Shown here: positions 38,271 through 45,712 of the stretch, piece by piece
Position numbering within the stretch: the first letter of the stretch is position 1
Layout of the letters: every line of letters starts with the position of its first letter
Virus record (IMG/VR): IMGVR_UViG_3300047200_000401
Coordinates: 1-46,947 of that record
Length of the DNA: 46,947 bases
Direction: 5' to 3' (one strand)
Source of the DNA: a virus
The notes under the pieces: model-generated
The model's database searches: none
What the model was told of the DNA's origin: nothing
Seen by the model: the letters and a program-made list of their open reading frames with translations, nothing else
Position numbers and translations under genes: made by a program

Positions 38271-38645
38271 ATGGGACAAATCTCTGAAAAAGCCAAAACG
38301 TCTACGTTCATTCATAACGAATTGTACTACAAGAATGCCAATCCAGATGAGAAGTGGGTTAGGCTTGAGGATGCCCAACAAGAAATAGCCAAAGTCGAAG
38401 AGGCAGCATTGAAAGCGTATTGTAGTATGGGTGAGCAAAAAGTAATCGAGGAAACCGCAAAGAAATGTTATGAGATAATGCTTAAAACAGAGTTGGAGAG
38501 GGAGCGTGGCGAACAAAAACAGAAACTACAGCAAATGCTGAAACTGTGGGATAACCAAGGGCATCTTGGAATAGTCCTGCAGGAAACAGATTGGTTGCTA
38601 GGCGAGTTTGGGCAACTGCGAAAATTGGAGTTGCTGAAGGAATGA
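38271..38645 (+). CDS. Helical hypothetical protein, 124 aa
   Basis: Mostly long charged helices (RLEDAQQEIAKVEEAALKAY; ERERGEQKQKLQQMLKLWD). ATG at 38271 follows AAGG. Coiled-coil forming, function unknown; ATGA overlap with the next gene. Confidence 0.55.
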   Translation: MGQISEKAKTSTFIHNELYYKNANPDEKWVRLEDAQQEIAKVEEAALKAYCSMGEQKVIEETAKKCYEIMLKTELERERGEQKQKLQQMLKLWDNQGHLGIVLQETDWLLGEFGQLRKLELLKE

Positions 38646-38752
38646 ACGCTGTAAAATATCGTTGTAAAGTAGGCATATGCTTGAAAGGATTGAAGGGTAA
38701 GACACCAGATGAACGTTGTAGAGGTTGTTCCTATGCAGAGATGCTCGGTTGA
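38642..38752 (+). CDS. C4 microprotein, 36 aa
   Basis: CKVGICLKGLKG and CRGCSYAE hold four Cys. ATG overlaps the previous stop. Another member of the Cys-rich microprotein series. Confidence 0.55.
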   Translation: MNAVKYRCKVGICLKGLKGKTPDERCRGCSYAEMLG

Positions 38753-38936
38753 TTTTGTTGTTTTCCGCGTCTTGCGAGACTCTATTCCGTTGACTGATGA
38801 AGCCTACGAGCGGGTTCGCATGATTATTGATGAGGTTATGAGGCGAAGCGGCAAGCCCATGGAGGCGGCTGAACGGACCCTAGCATTATACAAACTGAGG
38901 ATGGAAAAAGAAACTATGAGAGAGCCGTATGGGTAA
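38733..38936 (+). CDS. Small helical protein, 67 aa
   Basis: ATG at 38733 has GAGGT eight bases upstream. A helix pair (LTDEAYERVRMIIDEVMRR, then MEAAERTLALYKLRME) suggests a dimeric helical protein. The start codon is inside the preceding gene. Confidence 0.55.
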   Translation: MQRCSVDFVVFRVLRDSIPLTDEAYERVRMIIDEVMRRSGKPMEAAERTLALYKLRMEKETMREPYG

Positions 38937-39129
38937 GCGCAGACGCAAGAGCGGAATACAAATTCACCATATAACGTACAATCCCCCTTGGACTGTGAAA
39001 GTCTGGACGGGAGAACACTGGGTTCTTACGCGTCTTCAGTGGCGGAAGCGGTTCAGCAAGGGTTTCTTCGTTGCTTTAGAGAACTTCATAATCCAGAATA
39101 AGAGCAAAGGCGTGGATTTGGGGGAATAG
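38929..39129 (+). CDS. Basic hypothetical protein, 66 aa
   Basis: Arg/Lys/Trp-rich (GKRRRKSGIQIHHITYNPPW, WVLTRLQWRKRFSKGF). Probably binds nucleic acid. Overlaps the preceding gene by eight bases. Confidence 0.55.
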   Translation: MGKRRRKSGIQIHHITYNPPWTVKVWTGEHWVLTRLQWRKRFSKGFFVALENFIIQNKSKGVDLGE

Positions 39130-39135
39130 CCAAGA

Positions 39136-39297
39136 ATGAATAAGGTTAGGGTTCAAACGTGGAATTTCAAGGACGAAAAGGTTGACGACAAGGTACTGGA
39201 TGTTTGGACGGGCCTAGAAGACTTTCTGGACGACGTTTACACTCGGTTCAATGGTCAGACGTTGAAGAGGGTAAGCTTCGAAAAGGTGAAAAGGTGA
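39136..39297 (+). CDS. Small hypothetical protein, 53 aa
   Basis: Alpha/beta composition (VRVQTWNFKDEKVDDKVLDV, WTGLEDFLDDVY). ATG at 39136; the stop shares a base with the next ATG (TGATG). Confidence 0.5.
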   Translation: MNKVRVQTWNFKDEKVDDKVLDVWTGLEDFLDDVYTRFNGQTLKRVSFEKVKR

Positions 39298-39575
39298 TGA
39301 GGGGCTTCGTCGTTTTGACTTCTAACAGCATCAGCCACATCTTCAACAAGTGCGGTCACGGACCTGTCTGTGAGGCTTGCCGTAGAACCTTGGAAAAGGG
39401 TGAGCGGGTCATTTCGCGTCAGTCGGGCGGCAACAGGACCTCAACGAGTTACCTGTGCGCGAAATGTTCAAATAAGAACTTGCTGGTTTATCCGTTGGCG
39501 TGGAAACCGAGAAGAAAGAAGGTGATGTGTGATGGAAGAGGGACAACTCAAAAAACGAATTTATGCGATATGTAA
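39297..39575 (+). CDS. Zinc-binding protein, 92 aa
   Basis: HGPVCEACRRTLEKGERVI and YLCAKCSNKN form a zinc-binding pair, a pattern like a short RING/LIM-type or HNH-like knuckle. Basic C-terminus. ATG at 39297 follows AAAGGTGA. Confidence 0.6.
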   Translation: MRGFVVLTSNSISHIFNKCGHGPVCEACRRTLEKGERVISRQSGGNRTSTSYLCAKCSNKNLLVYPLAWKPRRKKVMCDGRGTTQKTNLCDM

Positions 39576-39819
39576 TCCCGTTACCAAAAATTTGACGGAA
39601 GAACAGGAAAGTATAACCTTTTTTGTTTGTTCCAACGTTGAAAAACACTTGACCAAAGTTTTGGATGAGGCTAAAAAGGAATATCCGAAAGTTTCTCAAA
39701 AGTGGGTTCCCGTGAAAGGAAGGCGTGTTAATTGGAAACTACTCTGCAAACTTATGGAACAGAAAATCATAGAGTTTGAGAACTTTGGCAAGAAATGGCT
39801 TGGAGGTGAAAAAGGTTGA
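39532..39819 (+). CDS. Hypothetical protein, 95 aa
   Basis: GGTGATG precedes the ATG. Charged helical protein with the motif TFFVCSNVEKHLTKVLDEAK and a C-terminal WKLLCKLMEQKIIEF helix. The architecture resembles the early gene at 21965. Overlaps the previous gene by 44 bases. Confidence 0.55.
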   Translation: MEEGQLKKRIYAICNPVTKNLTEEQESITFFVCSNVEKHLTKVLDEAKKEYPKVSQKWVPVKGRRVNWKLLCKLMEQKIIEFENFGKKWLGGEKG

Positions 39820-40163
39820 GTGAAGACTATGTGTTGACCAAACTAGAGCAGATAGACGCGATTGTTGGAGAAATCAGGAGTCACTTGAAAGGCGACAGGA
39901 AACCAAGTGCTGAGGCAAAACCGCAAGGAAGTCCAAAGCTGAAGTTTGACGCGCAAAAAATTAAGTGGGTAGAAACTCTTGACAGGAATAACATGCCGTA
40001 CCGTCTAGCGACAGACCAGAACAATGTTGGAAACGCCGATTATGCTGAGGCTAAAGAACTGTTGCGGAGTGGCGGCGGAAAGTTCAGCCAGAAAGACGGA
40101 CTGAGTTGGCTACTGTTTCCTGATGGGGACGCGGTTGGCGTGTGGGACTACAAGAGGAGGTGA
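39816..40163 (+). CDS. Hypothetical protein, 115 aa
   Basis: N-terminal coiled coil (VLTKLEQIDAIVGEIRSHLK), a flexible Pro/Lys linker and a C-terminal globular part (WVETLDRNNMPYRLATDQNN, KDGLSWLLFPDGDAVG). TTG start overlaps the previous stop (TTGA). It may bind DNA ends or single strands; not established. Confidence 0.55.
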   Translation: MSEDYVLTKLEQIDAIVGEIRSHLKGDRKPSAEAKPQGSPKLKFDAQKIKWVETLDRNNMPYRLATDQNNVGNADYAEAKELLRSGGGKFSQKDGLSWLLFPDGDAVGVWDYKRR

Positions 40164-40167
40164 CAAA

Positions 40168-40425
40168 TTGGATAAAGAAGACTGGAAACTAGCCACAAAA
40201 ATCACGTTGGCCCTTGGACTCTTCCTCATAGTGGTTGGAATTTGCGCAGACTGTTACCCTGTGGCGCACTCGAACTGGCTCTATGGACATTGGGTTGACT
40301 ATCCATATCAGACGGAAGGCACCATCCTATTCCTTGCGGGCGTAGGCGTACTGATTGTGGCTGCCTGTTTCAGGGAACGAGAAAAAACAGTGCGTGCGCG
40401 CATGAGTCTCCCTGTTCCGCCGTAG
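40168..40425 (+). CDS. Two-helix membrane protein, 85 aa
   Basis: TTG start with GAGGAGGTGA just upstream. Two membrane segments (ITLALGLFLIVVGICADCYP and TILFLAGVGVLIVAACF) separated by a short loop with TyrTrp/His residues. Could be a holin-like or exclusion protein; position at the operon end is consistent. Confidence 0.6.
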   Translation: MDKEDWKLATKITLALGLFLIVVGICADCYPVAHSNWLYGHWVDYPYQTEGTILFLAGVGVLIVAACFREREKTVRARMSLPVPP

Positions 40426-40493
40426 GGCTGTCGCTGGCACAAGTGAAAAATGCATAGAAACAGAGATATGCCTGAGACCACATAGAAGTAAGT

Positions 40494-40634
40494 ATGCAAT
40501 TATGGGATTATGAGCTTTTCAGGATTGCCTTTGAAGCCATAATAGCCATTGTTCTTCTGTGGTATGTTGTTCGTCCTTTAGGTCGGCGGTTGCTTAGGTG
40601 GCTGTATAAACATTCAGACCTGTACCATCAGTAA
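40494..40634 (+). CDS. Single-pass membrane microprotein, 46 aa
   Basis: One helix (IAFEAIIAIVLLWYVV) and a basic tail (RPLGRRLLRWLYKH). Last plus-strand gene of the long operon; converges with the tail hub gene with a seven-base overlap. No ribosome site of note, so confidence is moderate. Confidence 0.45.
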   Translation: MQLWDYELFRIAFEAIIAIVLLWYVVRPLGRRLLRWLYKHSDLYHQ

Positions 40635-42520
40635 GTTTCAGTTAGGATTATGTGTCCAGGCCAAATCTCGGGGATTTTCATTGAGGATGCCTGCCTGTCT
40701 TGGAATTCGGGGCGGCTAGCTTTCAGTACGGTGCGGATGTCTCCGAAACGCGTGCGCGCATGGCTGTTAGTTACGTCGGTTGTAACGTCCAACGAGGTTG
40801 TGTATTCTTGGTCAGTGACACTGTGCACAACTTCAGTAATTCGGAAGTCATCATCAATATTGAATGTTCCAGCACTCGTCTTTTTGGCGTGTATATGCAC
40901 CAGTTGCCCTGCTTTGGCACTTGGAATAAATCGTGTAGTTACAACGCCTAGAGTTGGTTCTGACTTGGCACGTAACAGTTCGGCATAGGCGAGTCGAGCC
41001 ATCGTGCCCACGTCCGTTGTGCCAGGCGTTCCAGACTTCATAGTGTCGTCCTGCGCTACATCATCTCTAATAACTAACATCCGACATTTATTGGTTGCGT
41101 CTATGCCTGCTTCTTTGGCAACTCGCATGACTAACCCGCTCAAGTACAGATCATCTAGATAAACGTCGATTGTTGCGCCTGCTCCTGCTCCTGGCTGAAT
41201 CGCAAATTCAATGTAGTTTATTGCTTCCCAGTCAGGCGCGCCAACACCTGTCCATCCTCTGAAGTTTGGATAACGTTCTTTAGGCCATTTCGTTCCCAAT
41301 GGCAAAGTGATGTGAACGAACGATCCTGTTAATCCGAAATCCACAAGCGGCTTCAAATTGTAATACCAATAGTCAGTGTTCACGGTTTTGCTGATTCGCA
41401 CCTCCACCATCTGAGGCGTTGCGTTATTGTCTTCTCGCATGTAAAAGTTGATTTCGCCAGGGTACCTGTCGCTTCCGAACGTGGACATCTTAATGCCTAT
41501 GGTGCCAGCACTTGGATAGTAGTAATAGTGCGGGTTAGCCGCTGCTTCGCCGTGCGCCTGCAAACTGTTCAGACCAACAATAACATGGTTGGTAGTTGGG
41601 TCAGCTGTAATAGTTGTATCGTCTGACAGTGTGATTCCTGCGCCACCACCACTGACGGCAGTCCATAAACTGCGTGCGAATCCGTCTTCTGTCCAATCAT
41701 CGTGTACGGGTCGTTGCCAATGCCCAACGTAAAGAACGTAGTTTGCCTCTTTCTCCAACTTTTCAAAGTTGAACCCTGTAAAATCTATTCCCTGCGTCAA
41801 TGTAGCGTTGGTTTCGCCGCCTAGCCATGTCGGCCAATAGGTGACTGCTGGTACTCCGTGGTTGCCTATGGTTGCCACACAAACGTTTCCGTTGGGGTCA
41901 ATCGTCCAATGTGGACCTGCGCCTCCAGCTTTTATTGCGGTAACAAGGTCGCATACATCGTCTAGGAATTTATTGCATGGTTTGAAGGGCGCAAAAAGGT
42001 AGCGGATGCTTCCATCGATGGTTTCGCATTGAGGCGTGTAATCATGTCCGCTGACTACGCCTTTGAAGATGTGTTCAACATATTGGTCGTTGATGCCGAC
42101 AGTGGCGTTTTCCAGTATTTTCTTGATTGTGTCAACACTGTCGTTTATGCTTTCGGAACCGTATTCTTCGTAGCAGAGCATGTCCTTGTAGCCGTAGCCT
42201 ATGCCGTCGGCTTGAATCAACACTTCTTCGGTTCCGCTCACCGCGGGTTTGGCTAGGTAGATTTTGCCTCCAAATACTGTAGTGTAAGCAACGTCTGAGG
42301 CGTTTTTGACTCCAATAGTGATTAAGTCGCCAACGCCGATGCTGTTTGGGTACCAACCGCTTTTTAGGTCTGGAAACTTTAGGATGGCTTGATCAACAGC
42401 GTTTTCTCTCAGGTTCGCTTGGATGGTTCTGAAGAAACTATCATAGTTTGTTGCAACCCCGCCATGCGCGATTGTTACGCGGTTTTGCGGAATAGACGAT
42501 AGGTAAGTGACCGTGTTTAT
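40628..42520 (-). CDS. Tail hub/baseplate protein, about 630 aa, start unresolved
   Basis: A hub-like N-terminus is followed by a long linker, beta sheets and a C-terminal ending LDVTTDVTNSHARTRFGDIR. The N-terminal phrases NRVTIAHGGVATNYDSFF, SIGVGDLITIGVKN and TTVFGGKIYLAKPAV resemble the gpD/gp27-type barrel. The frame from 42242 to 42547 is clearly coding but holds no ATG, GTG or TTG. The first normal start is GTG 42241, which would cut off the barrel. The region overlaps the stop of the upstream gene as ATAA (ATA 42520). Either an ATA start or a -1 shift from the upstream gene is possible; see findings. Confidence 0.7.
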   Translation of the reverse strand: MNTVTYLSSIPQNRVTIAHGGVATNYDSFFRTIQANLRENAVDQAILKFPDLKSGWYPNSIGVGDLITIGVKNASDVAYTTVFGGKIYLAKPAVSGTEEVLIQADGIGYGYKDMLCYEEYGSESINDSVDTIKKILENATVGINDQYVEHIFKGVVSGHDYTPQCETIDGSIRYLFAPFKPCNKFLDDVCDLVTAIKAGGAGPHWTIDPNGNVCVATIGNHGVPAVTYWPTWLGGETNATLTQGIDFTGFNFEKLEKEANYVLYVGHWQRPVHDDWTEDGFARSLWTAVSGGGAGITLSDDTTITADPTTNHVIVGLNSLQAHGEAAANPHYYYYPSAGTIGIKMSTFGSDRYPGEINFYMREDNNATPQMVEVRISKTVNTDYWYYNLKPLVDFGLTGSFVHITLPLGTKWPKERYPNFRGWTGVGAPDWEAINYIEFAIQPGAGAGATIDVYLDDLYLSGLVMRVAKEAGIDATNKCRMLVIRDDVAQDDTMKSGTPGTTDVGTMARLAYAELLRAKSEPTLGVVTTRFIPSAKAGQLVHIHAKKTSAGTFNIDDDFRITEVVHSVTDQEYTTSLDVTTDVTNSHARTRFGDIRTVLKASRPEFQDRQASSMKIPEIWPGHIILTETY

Positions 42521-42882
42521 CTTCCCCTTGTAGCGTAGTTGCTGAAATCAATGCTTGACAACACCGCGCCGCCACCGCTTATTATTCCCATCATCAAGCC
42601 GTAGGTCGTATCCGTTTGCAGAAAGATCATGGTTGTGTGCAATAGTCGTATCATAAGTATGAGGCGTTGTATCTTGTTGATTGCTTCGTCAACTTCTGGC
42701 GGCAACCCTAAACGGCTGAGAAGGGAACTGATGCGGTAAAACATGTACTCCACTTCTCGGAGTGCACCAACCACATGAACCGTTTCCGTTCTGAGAGTAT
42801 TTGTTTTAACCTCTAGTTTGCCAAGAATCACATCTATTTCTTGCAAAACAGAGTAAACTTGCCCAATTTCTCCGAGACTCAT
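42517..42882 (-). CDS. Short tape-measure-like helical protein, 121 aa
   Basis: Almost entirely helical: coiled coil (YSVLQEIDVILGKLEVKTNT, LREVEYMFYRISSLLSRLG) then hydrophobic helices (LILMIRLLHTTMIFL; LMMGIISGGGAVLSSI). It sits just upstream of the hub gene, where tape-measure proteins are encoded. At about 1.5 angstrom per residue its length would set only a very short tail. The identification is by composition and place. Confidence 0.5.
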   Translation of the reverse strand: MSLGEIGQVYSVLQEIDVILGKLEVKTNTLRTETVHVVGALREVEYMFYRISSLLSRLGLPPEVDEAINKIQRLILMIRLLHTTMIFLQTDTTYGLMMGIISGGGAVLSSIDFSNYATRGR

Positions 42883-42893
42883 GTTTAAATCAT

Positions 42894-43223
42894 CTATCCT
42901 TCTGGCATTGGCGGTTCGCCTATGGGAGTCATTGCGGCTTCAGGAACAAGTTGGAGAAGTTGGTCACGTATGGCTATTGCTTTATTCAAAAGAGTTGAAA
43001 CGTCTACAACGTAGGTTATATGGCAACGACAATTTCCTCTGTGACCATGTGCGCGTGATCCCTCCGTTACACTCCAGACAACGCCCATCTGTGGGTGTAT
43101 CAGTAAGTCACTTAGTTCATGTGTTATGGGTTCATAACTCCATGTATAACCTTCTAGGTTTCGGCAGATTGGACAAACTCTGTCGTCTCCCATAGTGTGC
43201 CACGTAATTGAAATGAATGTCAT
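42894..43223 (-). CDS. MuF-type head morphogenesis fragment, 109 aa
   Basis: DDRVCPICRNLEG (Cys17, 20) and the later HRGNCRCHITYV are the diagnostic Cys elements of the C-terminal domain of phage Mu F / SPP1 gp7-like proteins. The usual N-terminal part is absent, so it is a short version. In other viruses this gene lies by the portal; here it is in the tail-tip operon. ATGA overlap upstream. Confidence 0.7.
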   Translation of the reverse strand: MTFISITWHTMGDDRVCPICRNLEGYTWSYEPITHELSDLLIHPQMGVVWSVTEGSRAHGHRGNCRCHITYVVDVSTLLNKAIAIRDQLLQLVPEAAMTPIGEPPMPEG

Positions 43224-44116
43224 GGCCAGATCCCGAACCTTTCAAGATTCGTTTCCACGTTCGCCGAACCCAAACGGTACTCACGCAAATACAAATCGTA
43301 ACTTAACAGGTTCTCGTTGCTCTTTGCCTGCCGTATGACCATGCGGTCCACCGTGACTTTCATGTTGCAAACGTCGCTTGTGAACCATTCCCACGGTTCG
43401 TAGAAGCCGTAGTGAAGAATCGTGTAGAAGGTTTCGCCGTCCTTAGTGGTCCAACGTCCGTGCCAACCCTGATTGACCTGCGGCACGCCAGCCGCATCTA
43501 CGCCTGTAGTGTCAATGTCACCGTATACATGAATCGTTGAGTCTTCGCCGCCGAGATACTGGGTTGCGTTGCCAACTTTGCCAGGAATCTTTAGGTATTG
43601 CAGGTTGTTGAATCCTTCAAGTTCGACTCCGCCTGAAACGAAGGGCCAAGTGAAGATTCCTTGGCAGATCAAGACAAAGTCAAATTCTACCCAGAACGTG
43701 CCTGCCATCACGGTGTCGGGGTTGTCGTCGGCGTACAGCTGGATTTTGTCGATTGTTTTGCCCGTGGGCAAAGCGATTACGGTGGTTGTGAAGTTTGTGC
43801 TGAAGCCCAAAGTCGTGTCCGTTGACGTGGCGTCATCGTAGACTACGCTGATTTTTGCCTGAAGACCCGCTGCCGCCACGCTTGTTCTCCACCTGACGAG
43901 CAGGTTGTGGTAGGTGTCAGTGGGAATGTTTGTGATGTCTTTCTCGTAGTACGTCCATTCGCCGCCGAAGCTGTCAGGCGTTCCCGTGAGTCTGAAGTAG
44001 TCGCCGTTTACGACGGTTAAGACTGCGCCTAAAACAACGTCGTGTTGAACCCAGCCCGTGGCGTCGCTACAATCGTCTAGCCACCCGTGCACGTAGGTGA
44101 TTGTTGGTTTTGTCAA
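43220..44116 (-). CDS. Distal tail/baseplate-like protein, 298 aa
   Basis: The N-terminal half looks like a jelly-roll carbohydrate-binding domain (DDCSDATGWVQHDVVLGAVL, LIVRW-type and FWVEFDFVLICQ strands). The C-terminal half (FNNLQYLKIPGKVGNATQYL, HVYGDIDTTGVD, GFYEPWEWFTSDVC) resembles distal tail proteins. TTG at 44116 overlaps the previous stop (TTGA) with GAGGA six bases before. Role inferred: tail-tip assembly and receptor contact. Confidence 0.6.
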   Translation of the reverse strand: MTKPTITYVHGWLDDCSDATGWVQHDVVLGAVLTVVNGDYFRLTGTPDSFGGEWTYYEKDITNIPTDTYHNLLVRWRTSVAAAGLQAKISVVYDDATSTDTTLGFSTNFTTTVIALPTGKTIDKIQLYADDNPDTVMAGTFWVEFDFVLICQGIFTWPFVSGGVELEGFNNLQYLKIPGKVGNATQYLGGEDSTIHVYGDIDTTGVDAAGVPQVNQGWHGRWTTKDGETFYTILHYGFYEPWEWFTSDVCNMKVTVDRMVIRQAKSNENLLSYDLYLREYRLGSANVETNLERFGIWP

Positions 44117-44916
44117 GTCAGGTTCCTCGTGTAGTCCATAACACATTTGAGGGTGTAGAGCGTGGTTGAGCCGAGGTTCTGCGGTTCAAGTTCAAACGTT
44201 TCAAAGTTTCTGAGGCTACCCAACGGATAGGCTTCTGTTATTCGTCTGAGTTCGCGTTCGCCTTGCCAAATCAGGTTGTTCCCGCTGATTCCCGTCTTAT
44301 CAATGGCGGATGGAAGAATTGTAACCTTCTCTTTGTAACCGTAAGCGTACTTGTCGCCGCCGATTAGCGGTGTAGACGTTTGCCTGCCGATTGAATAGAT
44401 TAGGTCCACACCCTTCGTGACGAAAACCGTTTTGATGTGATACGGCGGGTCAGCCCAACACGTAATGAATGTGGCCTGTGTGGTTCCGTCGTTCTTTTTC
44501 AGGTTCGCCGCCAACAGATAAGTGTCAAGATAGTCCTTTGTCCTGTGCCGCGGGTCTTCCACCGTCGCGCCCGCCCCATACGTTGTGGGCATGTCATAGT
44601 GAATCGGCAATTCTGTAAGTTGAGACTCATAGTAAACCAGACTGTCCCCGAAGGCATTCGGCGCGATTAACTCTACCTCATAATACTTGCCGAAGCTGTC
44701 TACGATTTCGTCGCCTTCCGCGACTGGGTCAAGGTGAAACCCGCTAACCTCGTAGTGCGGATAGAAGCCCGCTGAAAGAGCGATAGAACGCATGGCGCGG
44801 GGAAAGATTGCCATTTCAATCTGTGTTTCGGCCCAGTTTTTGGCGTACCATCCCGTGACCGAGTCAGCGGCGCCTAACTGCAGTTCCCTTCGGGTCACGC
44901 TAAAGTCTAAACCCAT
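44113..44916 (-). CDS. Tail/baseplate protein, 267 aa
   Basis: Beta-rich with an aromatic middle (GFYPHYEVSGFHLDPVAEGD, YGAGATVEDPRHRTKDYLDT). Gives a regular strand order; no family is recognised. First gene of the tail-tip operon. GGAG lies eight bases before the ATG. Confidence 0.6.
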   Translation of the reverse strand: MGLDFSVTRRELQLGAADSVTGWYAKNWAETQIEMAIFPRAMRSIALSAGFYPHYEVSGFHLDPVAEGDEIVDSFGKYYEVELIAPNAFGDSLVYYESQLTELPIHYDMPTTYGAGATVEDPRHRTKDYLDTYLLAANLKKNDGTTQATFITCWADPPYHIKTVFVTKGVDLIYSIGRQTSTPLIGGDKYAYGYKEKVTILPSAIDKTGISGNNLIWQGERELRRITEAYPLGSLRNFETFELEPQNLGSTTLYTLKCVMDYTRNLT

Positions 44917-45004
44917 CTGTTTGTCTCCTAGAAGATTGTTCTATAACCGTCTTCACGAAAATGTTATTTGCTTGTTAATTCAAGGTTAAAGAGGAGTGAA
45001 GAAA
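44917..45004. promoter_or_regulatory. Divergent spacer between tail operon and methyltransferase
   Basis: Eighty-eight bases carry both start signals: AGGAGA for the minus-strand tail gene and GAGGAG for the plus-strand methyltransferase. No convincing TATA box is visible for either direction, although AT-rich words occur around 44962-44986. Confidence 0.35.
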
Positions 45005-45712
45005 GTGATACCTTATTGGCATCTTGGAACTTACCACTACATCTTTTATCGTTATGTTGTGAATCAAGTCTTTCAAAGACGGAGTTCACACATTACCTTG
45101 GACGCAGGATGTGGAGACAAAGGCAGCATACTAACTTCTGTAGAGCACCTTGTCGGTGTTGACATCAGCACGAACAATATCCTAACCATATGTAAGACCA
45201 AACAAGGCGACTTCATCGTGGCAAGTCTAACCCATTTGCCATTCAGACCTGAAGTCTTTGATATGACAGTATGTGTTGACGTGCTGGAACATGTAACGGA
45301 GAAAAAAAGTGTTTTCGCAGAAATTGCTCGCGTATCTCGACAGGGAGCGCATTTTGTAGGGTCCACAAGCAATCAACTGAACCCTCTCATGTTGCTTGAT
45401 TCACTGTTGCCAAGCTTGAGCAAAATCCTTGCTAAGTATGTCGGTGACAAAAATTATGAAAGACATTCGAGACTGAATGTTGGAACGTTGCCTCGCATGA
45501 TGAAGGATGCAGGCTTCGACGTTTATTTGTCACTCTTTGGGTTTCCTCCATTTCAGCCATGGGTATATGAATGTAGCAACAAGAAACTGCCGTGGTTCAG
45601 TTCTGTGTGGATTCTGCTCGATAAGTTGACGAACCATGCTAGAAGCTTGAAAGAAACAATGGTCTTCGAAGCGGTAAAACAGCCTTCTTTTTCTTTGCAG
45701 CAGTTTAGCTAG
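45005..45712 (+). CDS. Class I SAM-dependent methyltransferase, 235 aa
   Basis: Motif I LDAGCGDKG (about residues 33-41), motif II VGVDIS and motif IV-like CVDVLEHV identify a Rossmann methyltransferase of the UbiE/Methyltransf_11 type. The C-terminal part (LPRMMKDAGFDVYLSLFGFP) is a typical substrate-side end. The substrate is unknown (lipid, glycan or small molecule rather than DNA, since DNA-type motifs are absent). GTG at 45005 is preferred because GAGGAG lies eight bases upstream; GTG 44996 is possible. It is the only plus-strand gene in this region and overlaps the giant spike end by eight bases. Confidence 0.75.
   Translation: MIPYWHLGTYHYIFYRYVVNQVFQRRSSHITLDAGCGDKGSILTSVEHLVGVDISTNNILTICKTKQGDFIVASLTHLPFRPEVFDMTVCVDVLEHVTEKKSVFAEIARVSRQGAHFVGSTSNQLNPLMLLDSLLPSLSKILAKYVGDKNYERHSRLNVGTLPRMMKDAGFDVYLSLFGFPPFQPWVYECSNKKLPWFSSVWILLDKLTNHARSLKETMVFEAVKQPSFSLQQFS

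Noticed and set aside
42241-42243. GTG 42241 as the true start of the hub protein
   Set aside because: It would remove about 93 clearly coding residues of the N-terminal barrel and has no ribosome site. The upstream frame is kept instead.
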